Below the pieces are notes generated by a model. It made no database searches and was not told the DNA's origin. It saw nothing but the letters and a program-made list of their open reading frames with translations. DNA of 64,000 bases from contig CALLXD010000039.1 in assembly GCA_937766455.1 (NCBI GenBank), positions 1 through 64,000 on the forward strand. The letters run 5' to 3'. Numbering within the stretch: the first letter of the stretch is position 1; each line of letters opens with the position of its first letter. This DNA is from Vicinamibacterales bacterium. Lineage in GTDB: Bacteria; Acidobacteriota; Vicinamibacteria; Vicinamibacterales; UBA8438. Of the stretch, positions 41,134-50,649 are shown piece by piece. The translations under genes were made by a program, and so were the position numbers.

Positions 41134-42222
41134 ATGGACGCCATCACCAGCCTCTTCCGGGACAGCGTCGAGTTCACGAACCCGGAGTATCTGGCGATTG
41201 TGCCGATTGCCGGATTGATTCTGGTATTCGGTCTGATCGTCTTCGCCCTCCGGTTGGTCCTGCGACCTGCCAGGACCGAAGGGTCGCGGTATCCCATTTT
41301 CGGCCACATCAAGTTCTGGTTCTTCGCGCTCGCCGCGTTGACGCTGGTGGCCGTCGCCGCCGCCAGGCCTTTCTGGGTGTACGGCGGGTCCAGTTTTAAA
41401 CGGGGAGATGTCGACGTGATCGTCGCCATCGATGCCTCCGCGTCCATGTGGGTCAAGGACCTTGGGCCCTCACGGCTCGAACTCGGCGTCCGGGAAGCGC
41501 TGGGTCTGTATACCCAGGACATCTTGACACCGGGTGACCGGACGGCGCTGTTTGTCTGGGGCACCACCGCGCTGCGTCGGGTACACCTGTCGGCCAATGC
41601 CGAGCGCTTCATCGAGGAGGTCGGGCGCATCGGGCCACCGCCCTCGCTGACCGGTGATGCGTTTCCCTGGGACAGCGACATCGCGACCGCCTTCGAAGCT
41701 ATCTATTTGTCGCTGGACAATCAGGACCGTTTCGAATCAGGTGATGACGGCTGGTTGCCGGAGGAGCGGAACGATCGCTTGGTGCTGCTCTTCACCGACG
41801 GCGATTTTCTCATCGATGCGGAACAGCGCAGTCGTCTCGATGTCGCGCTGGCTGAGTTCCGTCAGCGTGGTCTGGTGATCTACCCGGTGGGGATCGGGAG
41901 TCGCACCGGTGCGAATGTCGACTCGGTGTTGCTCGATTACGTCCGCGGTGTTGACTACGACGAGACCTTGGAGGCGGACCTCGAAGGGCAGCGCACTCGC
42001 TTGGGCGTCGACGGACTCAACATGCTGGAACAGCGCACGAGTGGGCGCTCGTTCCTCCTGGACAGTACGCAGCTATCCTCCGCCACGTTCTTGGGTAACG
42101 TCGTGGACAATCATCGCAGCATCTCCTTCCAGCTCATCCCGTCCGAAGACAAACAGGAGGTGTGGCAGTGGGTGGTCATGCTCGCCATCTTCCTGTTCGT
42201 CGTGGCCATGCTGTTTTATTGA
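41134..42222 (+). CDS. VWA-domain membrane protein, MxaL/BatB-like
   Basis: MIDAS VIVAIDASASMWVKD; TM at both ends. Confidence 0.8.
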   Translation: MDAITSLFRDSVEFTNPEYLAIVPIAGLILVFGLIVFALRLVLRPARTEGSRYPIFGHIKFWFFALAALTLVAVAAARPFWVYGGSSFKRGDVDVIVAIDASASMWVKDLGPSRLELGVREALGLYTQDILTPGDRTALFVWGTTALRRVHLSANAERFIEEVGRIGPPPSLTGDAFPWDSDIATAFEAIYLSLDNQDRFESGDDGWLPEERNDRLVLLFTDGDFLIDAEQRSRLDVALAEFRQRGLVIYPVGIGSRTGANVDSVLLDYVRGVDYDETLEADLEGQRTRLGVDGLNMLEQRTSGRSFLLDSTQLSSATFLGNVVDNHRSISFQLIPSEDKQEVWQWVVMLAIFLFVVAMLFY

Positions 42223-42394
42223 TCGGGCGGGCCTCGACGGTGTTCGAGGACTGGCTGAATCAGGCCGGACTGACTTCGAAATTGCTCCACTCCAATGCGT
42301 CAGCTCCATCAAGGAGCTCGCTCAGGCCATCGCGAGAAGCCTTGAGGTGCGACGAGTTACGCCACTGACACAGCGTGATTGAGGAGGTGCCCAA

Positions 42395-42970
42395 ATGACA
42401 CTGACACGTCCAACCGACATGATGGCGGCGGTGGCGGAGTCAATGAAGGAGCGGACCGGCCGCACTCTGGAACAATGGGTGGCCGTCGTGACGGACGCGG
42501 GGCTTGATCCCCTGGATCAGAACGGCGTGCGACGCTGGCTGAAATCCGAGCACGGCGTGGCTCTGAATTCGAAATGGGCGATCGCCGACGCGGCCGCCCG
42601 CGGCGCCGGCTGGCAGCGACCTGGCGTGGAGCAGTACGTCGACCAGCAGTATGTCGGCGCGAAGCAGACGCTACGGCCACTGTTCGACCGCGTTCGCGAG
42701 ATCGTGGAGGCGTTCGGCGCCGACGTGATGATTGAGGGGCGCTCGACATACACGCCCTTCGTGCGACGGCGGCAGTTTGCCGCGGTGGCGGCCGCGACGC
42801 GCACCCGGGTCGATATCGGGGTACGTTTCGTCGACCCGCCCGACTCGCCGGGGCTGGTGCCTTCGAGGGCGCCGGGCCAGGCGACGCATCGGGTGTCGGT
42901 GACCGCCTTGGGCGAGATCACGGCCGACGTCGAGCGACTGCTACGAGTCGCCTACGAGCAGAACGGTTGA
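42395..42970 (+). CDS. DUF4287/DUF5655 domain protein
   Basis: MMAAVAESMKERTGRTLEQWVAVV ... GVRRWLKSEHGVALNSKWAIADA; C-terminal DUF5655-like FDRVREIVEAFGADVMIEGRSTYTPFVRRRQFAAV. Confidence 0.75.
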   Translation: MTLTRPTDMMAAVAESMKERTGRTLEQWVAVVTDAGLDPLDQNGVRRWLKSEHGVALNSKWAIADAAARGAGWQRPGVEQYVDQQYVGAKQTLRPLFDRVREIVEAFGADVMIEGRSTYTPFVRRRQFAAVAAATRTRVDIGVRFVDPPDSPGLVPSRAPGQATHRVSVTALGEITADVERLLRVAYEQNG

Positions 42971-42994
42971 GGCTGCTGACGGTTCACGAGGATC

Positions 42995-43705
42995 ATGAAT
43001 CTCAAACGCATCGTCGAGGAAACTGATACTCCCGCCGGGCGGGTGTTCGACTCGGTCGTGGTGCTGCTCATCTTCACCTCCATTGCGACCTTTTCCTTCG
43101 AGACCCTGCCGAACCTACCGCCGACGGTTACCACGGGGCTCGAGCTGGCCGAGGTCGTACTGGTCGTGTTGTTTACGATCGAGTACGGGTTGCGCGTGGC
43201 GCTGGCCGACGACAGGTGGCGGTTCGTCCGGAGCTTCTCCGGCCTTGTCGATCTCGTGGCGATTCTTCCGTTCTACGTCTCATTGGGCATCGATCTGCGC
43301 GCTGTACGGGCCCTGCGGCTACTGCGGCTGCTGCGTATTCTGAAGCTGGCTCGGTACAGCAGCGCCATCGGACGGTTTCAACGGGCGGTCGCTCTGGCGC
43401 GGGAGGAGTTGGTGGTGTTTCTCGGGATCGCCGTGATGCTGATCTACCTGTCGGCAGTCGGCATCTACTACTTCGAGCATGAGGCGCAGCCGGACCTGTT
43501 TGCCTCGGTGTTTCATAGCCTGTGGTGGGCCGTGGTCACGCTCACCACAGTGGGGTATGGCGATGCGTTTCCAGTGACCTTGGGCGGGCGGACGTTCACC
43601 TTCGCGGTGCTGATGGCGGGACTCGGGATCGTCGCGGTCCCTACCGGGCTGCTCGCATCGGCACTGTCCCGTGTTCGGGAGGAGGAGCGAGATGGCGCCT
43701 CCTGA
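42995..43705 (+). CDS. Voltage-gated potassium channel family protein
   Basis: S4-like DLRAVRALRLLRLLRILKLARYSSAIGRF; selectivity filter LTTVGYGD. Confidence 0.92.
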   Translation: MNLKRIVEETDTPAGRVFDSVVVLLIFTSIATFSFETLPNLPPTVTTGLELAEVVLVVLFTIEYGLRVALADDRWRFVRSFSGLVDLVAILPFYVSLGIDLRAVRALRLLRLLRILKLARYSSAIGRFQRAVALAREELVVFLGIAVMLIYLSAVGIYYFEHEAQPDLFASVFHSLWWAVVTLTTVGYGDAFPVTLGGRTFTFAVLMAGLGIVAVPTGLLASALSRVREEERDGAS

Positions 43706-43744
43706 TTCGACCGCGCCGTCACGGCGAAGGCCCGCCGCGTGGGG

Positions 43745-43763
43745 GCCGGGGCGCCGCCCCGGC
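43745..43763. terminator. Hairpin between convergent genes, possible bidirectional terminator
   Basis: GCCGGGGC-gcc-GCCCCGGC perfect 8-bp stem; no U-tract. Confidence 0.4.
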
Positions 43764-43776
43764 TAACGAGACCCCA

Positions 43777-45375
43777 CTAGTACCGCGACGCTCTGAGCCA
43801 GACGTCGGACCTGGCCCAACTCGCCTCAAGGTCGGCGTCGACGGCGGGGTCGGTGCGACCCTGCGCTTCAACCGCGGTCTTGAGGCCAAACAGTGACCAC
43901 CCGTTGTGCGCGTGGTCTTCGAGTTCCGCCCGGTAGACCTGCTCCGCCTCCGCGTATCGCTCCTGCTCCAGCAGCGCCGCCCCTAGCCAGTGCCGGGCGG
44001 CGAACGGAAGCGGCTCCGGCTCATCGTATCCAAGGGCGTCTTCCCGCTCCACCGCTTGCTGGAATGCCGCGATCGCCGCGTCCACGTCGCCCCGTTCGCG
44101 ATGCAGCGCGCCCTCGAGGACGCCCGCCACCACGCCGAGCAGGTCCTCGGCCGTGTGGAACCGCATCTGTGCCTCCGAGGTCTCGGCGGTGTGCTTGACC
44201 CGGTTCAGATAGACCTCGGCGAAATCGGCATCGCCTTCACGCAGGTGAGCATAGCCCTGCGCGAAGTCCCAGAGGCCGCCCTCGACCTCGCCCTCCGGCC
44301 GTTCCGTTACCTCGAGCACCTCATCGAACCGACCGAATCGCAGCAGGGTCAATGCGTGATGGACACTGTTCCCAGTGAGCTTGTGGTAATCCTTGCCGGC
44401 CTGGATGGCCACCGCGCCCTGGCCGTCCATCGACGCTGCGAACAGCAGCATGTGCAGGTTGTGCTGGGGGTAGATGGCGATGCCGGTGCCGAAGGCGTCC
44501 CGCTGGTCGGAATGCCAGGCGCGGGTGTTGGCTTCCACGCCATCGGACCAGCGCCCGACCTCATTCCACGTGTGCGACGGCATGTGGTTGATGTGGCTGG
44601 CTCCGGGAACCGAACTCCCGAGATGTTCCGCGCACGCTTCGGCTTTGTCCGGCCGTGTGGTGGACTCGGTGGCGTGAATATAGAGATGGCACGCACCGGG
44701 GTGCTTGATGTCTCGCGCGAGGACGCTCTCGAGCGCCGCGTGTAGTCGCTGTACTCGCGGGTCGTTGAGATCCCGTGTGCCCCGGCGCGGCTCCAGCAAG
44801 AACAGGGCGTCCCCGTACATGGTGGCGGCATCGAGATCGTCCGGGAACTGTTCGACGAGCAGCCGCATCGCCTCGGCGTAGGCTTCGTCCTGATCCCGGC
44901 GCTTGTCGACCTCGAACTGCTCGACGTAGCGGTGCGAGAGCGCATCGATATACGCCCGCTCTCGCTCGCTGGCATGCACTTCCGACAGGCTCATCGCCTT
45001 GCGGACGGCGACGTAGGCGTGTGGGGCTTCGGGTGGGCGCATCGGCCCATTCAGGTATGACCCCCAGGCCCACGCCTCACCCCAAAAGCAGATCGCACAA
45101 TTCGGGTCCTGCTTCCAGGCCTCGCGAAACGAGCGCACCGCGTCCACTTTCGCGAACGAGTACATCAGTTGCATGCCCTGGTTGAAGAACTTCTGCGCCT
45201 CGGCGTTCTCCGACGAAATCTCGAACGTGTATGGACCCAGTACTTCGGGATAGAAGGGAATGGGGTCGCGATACTGCTCGGGCAGCTCCGGGTCGTCTTG
45301 GGCGAAAACCGGCGCTGCGCTCAACAGTGCAGCGGTCACCGCAAGCCGGGTTCCCCATCGGGTCATTGTTGTCAT
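43777..45375 (-). CDS. Exported tetratricopeptide-repeat protein
   Basis: Signal peptide; AQKFFNQGMQLMYSFAKVDAVRSFREAWKQDPNCAICFWGEAWAWG; further TPR-like repeats. Confidence 0.8.
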   Translation of the reverse strand: MTTMTRWGTRLAVTAALLSAAPVFAQDDPELPEQYRDPIPFYPEVLGPYTFEISSENAEAQKFFNQGMQLMYSFAKVDAVRSFREAWKQDPNCAICFWGEAWAWGSYLNGPMRPPEAPHAYVAVRKAMSLSEVHASERERAYIDALSHRYVEQFEVDKRRDQDEAYAEAMRLLVEQFPDDLDAATMYGDALFLLEPRRGTRDLNDPRVQRLHAALESVLARDIKHPGACHLYIHATESTTRPDKAEACAEHLGSSVPGASHINHMPSHTWNEVGRWSDGVEANTRAWHSDQRDAFGTGIAIYPQHNLHMLLFAASMDGQGAVAIQAGKDYHKLTGNSVHHALTLLRFGRFDEVLEVTERPEGEVEGGLWDFAQGYAHLREGDADFAEVYLNRVKHTAETSEAQMRFHTAEDLLGVVAGVLEGALHRERGDVDAAIAAFQQAVEREDALGYDEPEPLPFAARHWLGAALLEQERYAEAEQVYRAELEDHAHNGWSLFGLKTAVEAQGRTDPAVDADLEASWARSDVWLRASRY

Positions 45376-45645
45376 GGGCCTTCGATCTCCTGCGTGCTTG
45401 CCATGTTCAGGCTGGCAACGCGGTACGTCCGTGCCGGGTATGTCTCGATTGCTGGCGGTCGACGACGTTGCTGGACGCGGAAGTCGGCAGATCACCAGAT
45501 GTCATCCGGTACGGACGGCGTGCAGCATCCCTGATCATAAAGGACTTGTTGCTTCATCCCAAGGCGTCGGCGTGGCCGCCGTCGACATCACCGGAACCGA
45601 CGAGCATTGGTGATGATGTTTTGGCCTTCTGCGAAATTGCAAAAC

Positions 45646-45966
45646 ATGGACCGCGTATTCAAAGCCCTGCCTGACCTCCCGCGCCGTCGCGTCTTGCAGC
45701 TCCTTCGCGAGCGCCCGATGACCGCCGGGGAATTGGCTGCGGAATTCACGCTCACGAAGGCAACCATGTCTGGGAATTTCAACGTGCTGCGTGAGGCGGG
45801 TCTGGTCGACGCCGAACGGCGTGGCACGACCACCACCTACCGGCTGCAGATGTCAGTGCTCGAGGACGCGCTATTGTGTTTGGCCGAATCCTTCAGGGTC
45901 GAGCTGAAATTCGGCGCCCGCACTCCGCTGCCGAGCCGCATCGTACAGAAAGGCGCGAAACGATGA
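45646..45966 (+). CDS. ArsR-family (SdpR-like) winged-helix repressor
   Basis: MDRVFKALPDLPRRRVLQLLRERPMTAGELAAEFTLTKATMSGNFNVLREAGLVDAERRGTTTTYRL; may start at 45613. Confidence 0.85.
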   Translation: MDRVFKALPDLPRRRVLQLLRERPMTAGELAAEFTLTKATMSGNFNVLREAGLVDAERRGTTTTYRLQMSVLEDALLCLAESFRVELKFGARTPLPSRIVQKGAKR

Positions 45967-46238
45967 CGACCGTCACCTTTCTCACTCGGTGATCTGGCCG
46001 CGCTGTCAGGTGGCAGGCCTGTCACTGAAACAGTTGCAGCCAGCGTGTCCACACGTGAGGCTCGACAAAGAAGAACTTCTGACCAACCTTGGCCGGGCGC
46101 GACGCGAAGGTGTGCCCACCATTCCGACCTTGGTGGCGGCACCACACCGTCTGAAAGGGTTCTATCTCACCAAGACGAGTATCCCGCCGGTTTCTCGAGT
46201 CGCTCGCGGCGGCAGGCGTCGAGACGCCTGTCGACTGA

Positions 46239-46898
46239 TCACGACACCGCGATTTCCGGTACGTCGCCGTCGGTCAGCAATTCCGGCTCCGTGGCGTTCC
46301 GTATCTCCTCGACCGAGACCCCCGGGGCGCGCTCCAGCAATCGGAGCCCGTCAGGGGTCACGTCGATCACCGCCAGGGAAGTGACCAGCTTGTTCACCAC
46401 CTGCTGACCAGTCAGTGGCAAGCTGCACTCGTTCAGAATCTTCTTGTCGCCGCGCCTGGATACGTGGTCCATGACAATCAGCACCTGCTTGGCGCCGCTC
46501 ACCAGGTCCATCGCACCACCGGGGCCTTTGACCATGGTGCCGGGAATCATCCAGTTGGCCAGGTCGCCTGTCTTCGAGACCTGCATGGCACCGAGAATCG
46601 CGAGGTCGATGTGACCGCCGCGTATCATCGCGAAGCTTTCGGCGCTGCTGAAGTAGCTGGCGCCAGGCACCGCAGTGACGGTTTCCTTCCCGGCGTTGAT
46701 CAGGTCAGCGTCCACTTCGGCGTCGGTCGGGTAGGGTCCGATTCCGAGCAGGCCGTTCTCGCTCTGGAGCTTGACGTCGACCCCATCCGGGATGAAGTTG
46801 GCGCACAACGTCGGGATGCCGATACCGAGGTTCACGTAGTAGCCGTCCTTGATTTCCCGGGCGGCACGGGCGGCCATTTGTTCGCGGTTCAGTGGCAT
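46239..46898 (-). CDS. scoB: 3-oxoacid CoA-transferase subunit B
   Basis: [64 protein letters not shown]. Confidence 0.93.
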   Translation of the reverse strand: MPLNREQMAARAAREIKDGYYVNLGIGIPTLCANFIPDGVDVKLQSENGLLGIGPYPTDAEVDADLINAGKETVTAVPGASYFSSAESFAMIRGGHIDLAILGAMQVSKTGDLANWMIPGTMVKGPGGAMDLVSGAKQVLIVMDHVSRRGDKKILNECSLPLTGQQVVNKLVTSLAVIDVTPDGLRLLERAPGVSVEEIRNATEPELLTDGDVPEIAVS

Positions 46899-46907
46899 GA
46901 CAGGGGG

Positions 46908-47609
46908 CTATCCTTCTCGAGTCTTCCGACGTTCGATGGTCTTTTCCTGGTCTTCACCGACGACGACCCGGTCCACGTAGATGCCTGGCGTGTGCACCAT
47001 GTGGGGGTCGATGGCGCCAACTGGCACAATTTCTTCGACTTCGGCCACAGTGACCCGGCCGGCCTCCGCCATCGGCGGGTTGAAGTTGCGGGCGGTCATC
47101 CGGTAGATGAGGTTGCCCTCCGCGTCACCTTTCCAGGCTTTGACCAGCGAGACGTCCGAGTGTAGAGCCGTTTCCAGCACATGCCACCGCCCATCGAACT
47201 GGCGGGCTTCTTTGCCTTCCGTTAGCGGCGTGCCGTATCCGGTGGGGGTGAAGAACGCGGCAATGCCGGCACCGCCGGCTCGCATACGCTCCGCCATGGT
47301 GCCCTGCGGGTTCAACTCCACCTCGATGGTCCCGTCGAGATACTGCTTTTCGAACAGCTTGTTCTCGCCCACGTAGCTGGCGATCATCTTGTCGATTTGT
47401 CGGCTCTCCAGCAGCAGCCCGAGGCCGGCGCCGTCAACGCCCGCGTTGTTGCTGATGCAGGTCAGCCCCGTCACGCCGGAGTTTCGCAACGCGAGCACGA
47501 GGTTTTGCGGCACGCCGCACAGACCAAACCCGCCCACCATCAGTGTCATGTCGTCCCGCAGCAACCCGTCGAGCGCCGCGACCGAATTTGGATAGATTTT
47601 CCTGGACAT
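46908..47609 (-). CDS. scoA: 3-oxoacid CoA-transferase subunit A
   Basis: MTLMVGGFGLCGVPQNLVLALRNSGVTGLTCISNNAGVDGAGLGLLLESRQI. Confidence 0.93.
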   Translation of the reverse strand: MSRKIYPNSVAALDGLLRDDMTLMVGGFGLCGVPQNLVLALRNSGVTGLTCISNNAGVDGAGLGLLLESRQIDKMIASYVGENKLFEKQYLDGTIEVELNPQGTMAERMRAGGAGIAAFFTPTGYGTPLTEGKEARQFDGRWHVLETALHSDVSLVKAWKGDAEGNLIYRMTARNFNPPMAEAGRVTVAEVEEIVPVGAIDPHMVHTPGIYVDRVVVGEDQEKTIERRKTREG

Positions 47610-47614
47610 CGTGT

Positions 47615-48511
47615 TCAGCCCTTCATGGGACCGTCCGGCACACCGGCGCCCCGGCGAATATGTCGGGCGAGGTTGGACATGTCCTCGTCGCCAAAGCCCT
47701 GGGCAATCAAGCCATCTTCGATGGTCGCGACGAGACTGGCGATGGGCACCGGCACCTCGAACGCACGCGCCGTGTCGAGCGCGATGCCGAGGTCCTTGCG
47801 GTGCAGGCGAGTGCGAAATCCAAGCGGGTAGCTGTCATTCAGCATGTTGGCCGAACGATTCTGCAGGATCCACGAGCCCGCGACCCCGCCACCGATCGCT
47901 TCGACGACCTTCTCCGGGTCCGCGCCTGCCTTGCTCGCCAGGGTCAGGGCCTCAGCGAGCGCCAGGAAGGTGCCCGCGATGACGACCTGATTCGCGACCT
48001 TGGCGATTTGGCCGGCTCCGACGTCGCCGATGTGGGTGATCTTGGCCCCGAGCACTTCGAGCACCGGCAGGGCTCGTGCGAAGTCCGCTTCGCTGCCCCC
48101 GCACATAATGGCCAGGGTGCCTTTGATGGCGCCTTCGGAGCCGCCTGACACCGGTGCGTCGACAAAGCCGATTCCCTTATCAGCGAAGGTTGCCGCGATC
48201 TCGCGGGTCGCCGCAGGGGCAATCGATGAGCAGTCGATGACGAGGCCGCCCTCCCGCAGACCGTTGATGGCCCCGGTCGTCGGGTCGAGTAGCACGCGCT
48301 GCACATCGGGCGTATCGGACACGCACGAGAGGACAATGTCGACCCCGGACGCGGCATCTGCGGGGTTGTCGGCACGACCGGCACCTTCCGCCGCCAGCGG
48401 TTCTTCCTGCGACCTGGTGCGGTTGTGTACCACCACGGTGTGACCCGCCTTCAGGAGGTTCCTGGCCATCGGGGCACCCATGGTGCCCATTCCGAGTACG
48501 GCAATGTTCAT
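47615..48511 (-). CDS. 3-hydroxyisobutyrate dehydrogenase family NAD(P)-dependent oxidoreductase
   Basis: IAVLGMGTMGAPMARNLLKAGHTVVVHNRT; FVDAPVSGGSEGAIKGTLAIMCGG; GAGQIAKVANQVV. Confidence 0.92.
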   Translation of the reverse strand: MNIAVLGMGTMGAPMARNLLKAGHTVVVHNRTRSQEEPLAAEGAGRADNPADAASGVDIVLSCVSDTPDVQRVLLDPTTGAINGLREGGLVIDCSSIAPAATREIAATFADKGIGFVDAPVSGGSEGAIKGTLAIMCGGSEADFARALPVLEVLGAKITHIGDVGAGQIAKVANQVVIAGTFLALAEALTLASKAGADPEKVVEAIGGGVAGSWILQNRSANMLNDSYPLGFRTRLHRKDLGIALDTARAFEVPVPIASLVATIEDGLIAQGFGDEDMSNLARHIRRGAGVPDGPMKG

Positions 48512-48656
48512 CGTTCTACCTTTCTGTGCTGCGGCCGACCGCCGGCCGTGATTGACACACCGACGGTCGTCAGTGTGCGGACGCGTAGTCTCCCCAACTT
48601 CGCGCGATGTGCATGGCGACGTGGTCCCATGGGAGGTGCCGTTCTGAGATCACGCG

Positions 48657-49355
48657 CTACGGGACGGCGTGGACAATGCCGCGGCCCGACTGTGGGCGGT
48701 TGGTCGCCAGTGCGAGAAGCTTTTTCCAGTGACGAAATGATGGTCGGTATTTGACATCCACGTTGCCGTATCCCGAGAACCGCAGCATCTCCGTGAGCGC
48801 GGTCATTGTCGGAATACCGCAGAGGTCGTAGGTCTGCTCGCTAACTCGCTCGTCACCGGGAAAGAACGGCACCAGCGGATAACGCTCGTGGATGAACGGC
48901 AGCAGGACGTGCGTCTCGCAGATCAGTAGCCGTCGCGTCACTTTGGCGATTCGTTCCAACGCGGCCATCGGGTTCCGCAGATGGTAGAACACGCCCAGAA
49001 ACAGCACGAGATCGAATTGCCCCAGCGTGGTGGCGTCAAGGTCATGGATATCGAGATGTTGATGCTCGACCCGTGAGCCGAGCCGCTCGTGCGCCGCCAG
49101 AAACTCGTCCATGCCGAACTTATCCCACGCGAATCGGTCAACCGCGAGCACTCGATCGGCGCCGCGTCGCTCGCACTCGAATGAGAAATACCCGTGCCAG
49201 GCGCCGATGTCCAGCACGCTCCATCCGGTCAGGTCCTCGGGGATGCCGAGCAATCGCACGCGTCGTTCGAACCGCCGGCGTACCCGCCACTCCTTCGAAA
49301 AGGGGGCGGCACCAGAGTCCGGTTCCGATATGAACTGATGGGTTCGAGCTGACAC
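48657..49355 (-). CDS. DUF1698/CmoB-like SAM-dependent methyltransferase
   Basis: SVLDIGAWHGYFSFECERRGADRVLAVDRFAWD; FDLVLFLGVFYHLRNPMAALERI. Confidence 0.8.
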   Translation of the reverse strand: MSARTHQFISEPDSGAAPFSKEWRVRRRFERRVRLLGIPEDLTGWSVLDIGAWHGYFSFECERRGADRVLAVDRFAWDKFGMDEFLAAHERLGSRVEHQHLDIHDLDATTLGQFDLVLFLGVFYHLRNPMAALERIAKVTRRLLICETHVLLPFIHERYPLVPFFPGDERVSEQTYDLCGIPTMTALTEMLRFSGYGNVDVKYRPSFRHWKKLLALATNRPQSGRGIVHAVP

Positions 49356-49397
49356 GAGACACTCATGCGATCGAAACAGCCGAGGATAACATGGCGA

Positions 49398-50649
49398 CTA
49401 GTGTGGGTCGTGCGCGGCCGGATGGGCGGACGCGGGCCCCAGTCGAGGGTCGGAGAGCGGCACCACTGGGAATACCGTGAGGAAGGTCGAGTAGCTCCAC
49501 CCAAAGAGACCCGCCGTTCCGAGGGTCACGAGGATTTCGATGGGGCCCAGCGGCAGGCCCTCGCCGTGCCAGAGCGAGGGCGAGACCAGGATGAATCGCT
49601 CCAGCCACATGCCGACGAAACACACGATTGCGATCGCGGCCAACGCGCGGGGCGTGGTCTTGACCCGGCGGCTCAGCAGGACGACGAACGGAATGACAAA
49701 GGCCATCGCAAACACAGTCCAGGCCACCGGCGCCCACGCGCCGTGCATCCGGTGATAGATGAACTCGGTTTCCTCGGCCAGGTCGCCGTACCAGATGACC
49801 AGATACTGGGACCAAAAGAGGTAGGCCCAGAGAATGGAGAAGCCGAACAACAATTTGCCAACGTCGTGCAGCTGGTGTGGGCCGATGTACTCCGTCAAAT
49901 GCAGCCGTTCACGTGACCAGACGGTGATCATGGCGAGAAATGCGAACCCGATGAAGAGATTGCCGATGAAGTAGAAGCCGCCGGCCAGCGTCGAGAACCA
50001 GTGCGGATCGAGTGACATGAAGAAGTCGAACGCAACCAAGGTGAATACCCACCCGTAGGCGATCAGAATCGCCGGGGCGAGCCGTCCCTGTGCCCGTTGT
50101 GAGGCGTCCTGTTCCTGCTTCAGGCCCCGCCACCCCGCGATCAGCCGTCGTGAGAGCCCAGACGCCGGGTGATCGCCCGACTCGTCGAGCTGGCCGATGT
50201 CGGGACGCAGGGAGTGGCGCACGTATGACAGGCTCAGTCCGCCGAGCAGCAGCGCGCCCAGGATTTGGCGAGTGACCAGAAAGGGAATGTTGAGCCACGC
50301 TTGTTTGGAGGCGACTGGTTCGTGCACCCATGGCATCCAGCTGTGCACGCCAGCCAGCAGCACCAGTAACAGTACGAACGAGATGGGGAGGAACGCCGCG
50401 GTGGCCTCTGACGTCCTCTTCAGTGCCCGACCCCATCGTGACGAGGTTACCTGCATGATGGCGGAGATCGCGACGCCGGCCTGAGCCAGGCCTCCGAAAA
50501 ACAGAAAATTGACCAGGAGCGACTGCCAGGCCCGGATGCTGTCTCCCAATATGAGGCCGTAGAGAAACGCCGCCCCCCCCCACCACAGCCGCGCCCAGGC
50601 ACAGGCTCCGGGTGCGGTCCGAGACGACTGGGGTACCGACAGGAATCAT
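49398..50649 (-). CDS. actF: Alternative complex III subunit ActF (quinol:cytochrome c oxidoreductase), interrupted by an apparent 1-nt frameshift in a C9 tract (50573-50581)
   Basis: ORF 49398-50549 lacks the N-terminal TM. Deleting one G joins MIPVGTPVVSDRTRSLCLGAAVVGG to AAFLYGLILGDSIRAWQSLLVNFLFFGGLAQAGVAISAIMQVTSSRWGR; the ATG at 50649 abuts the actE stop. Confidence 0.88.
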
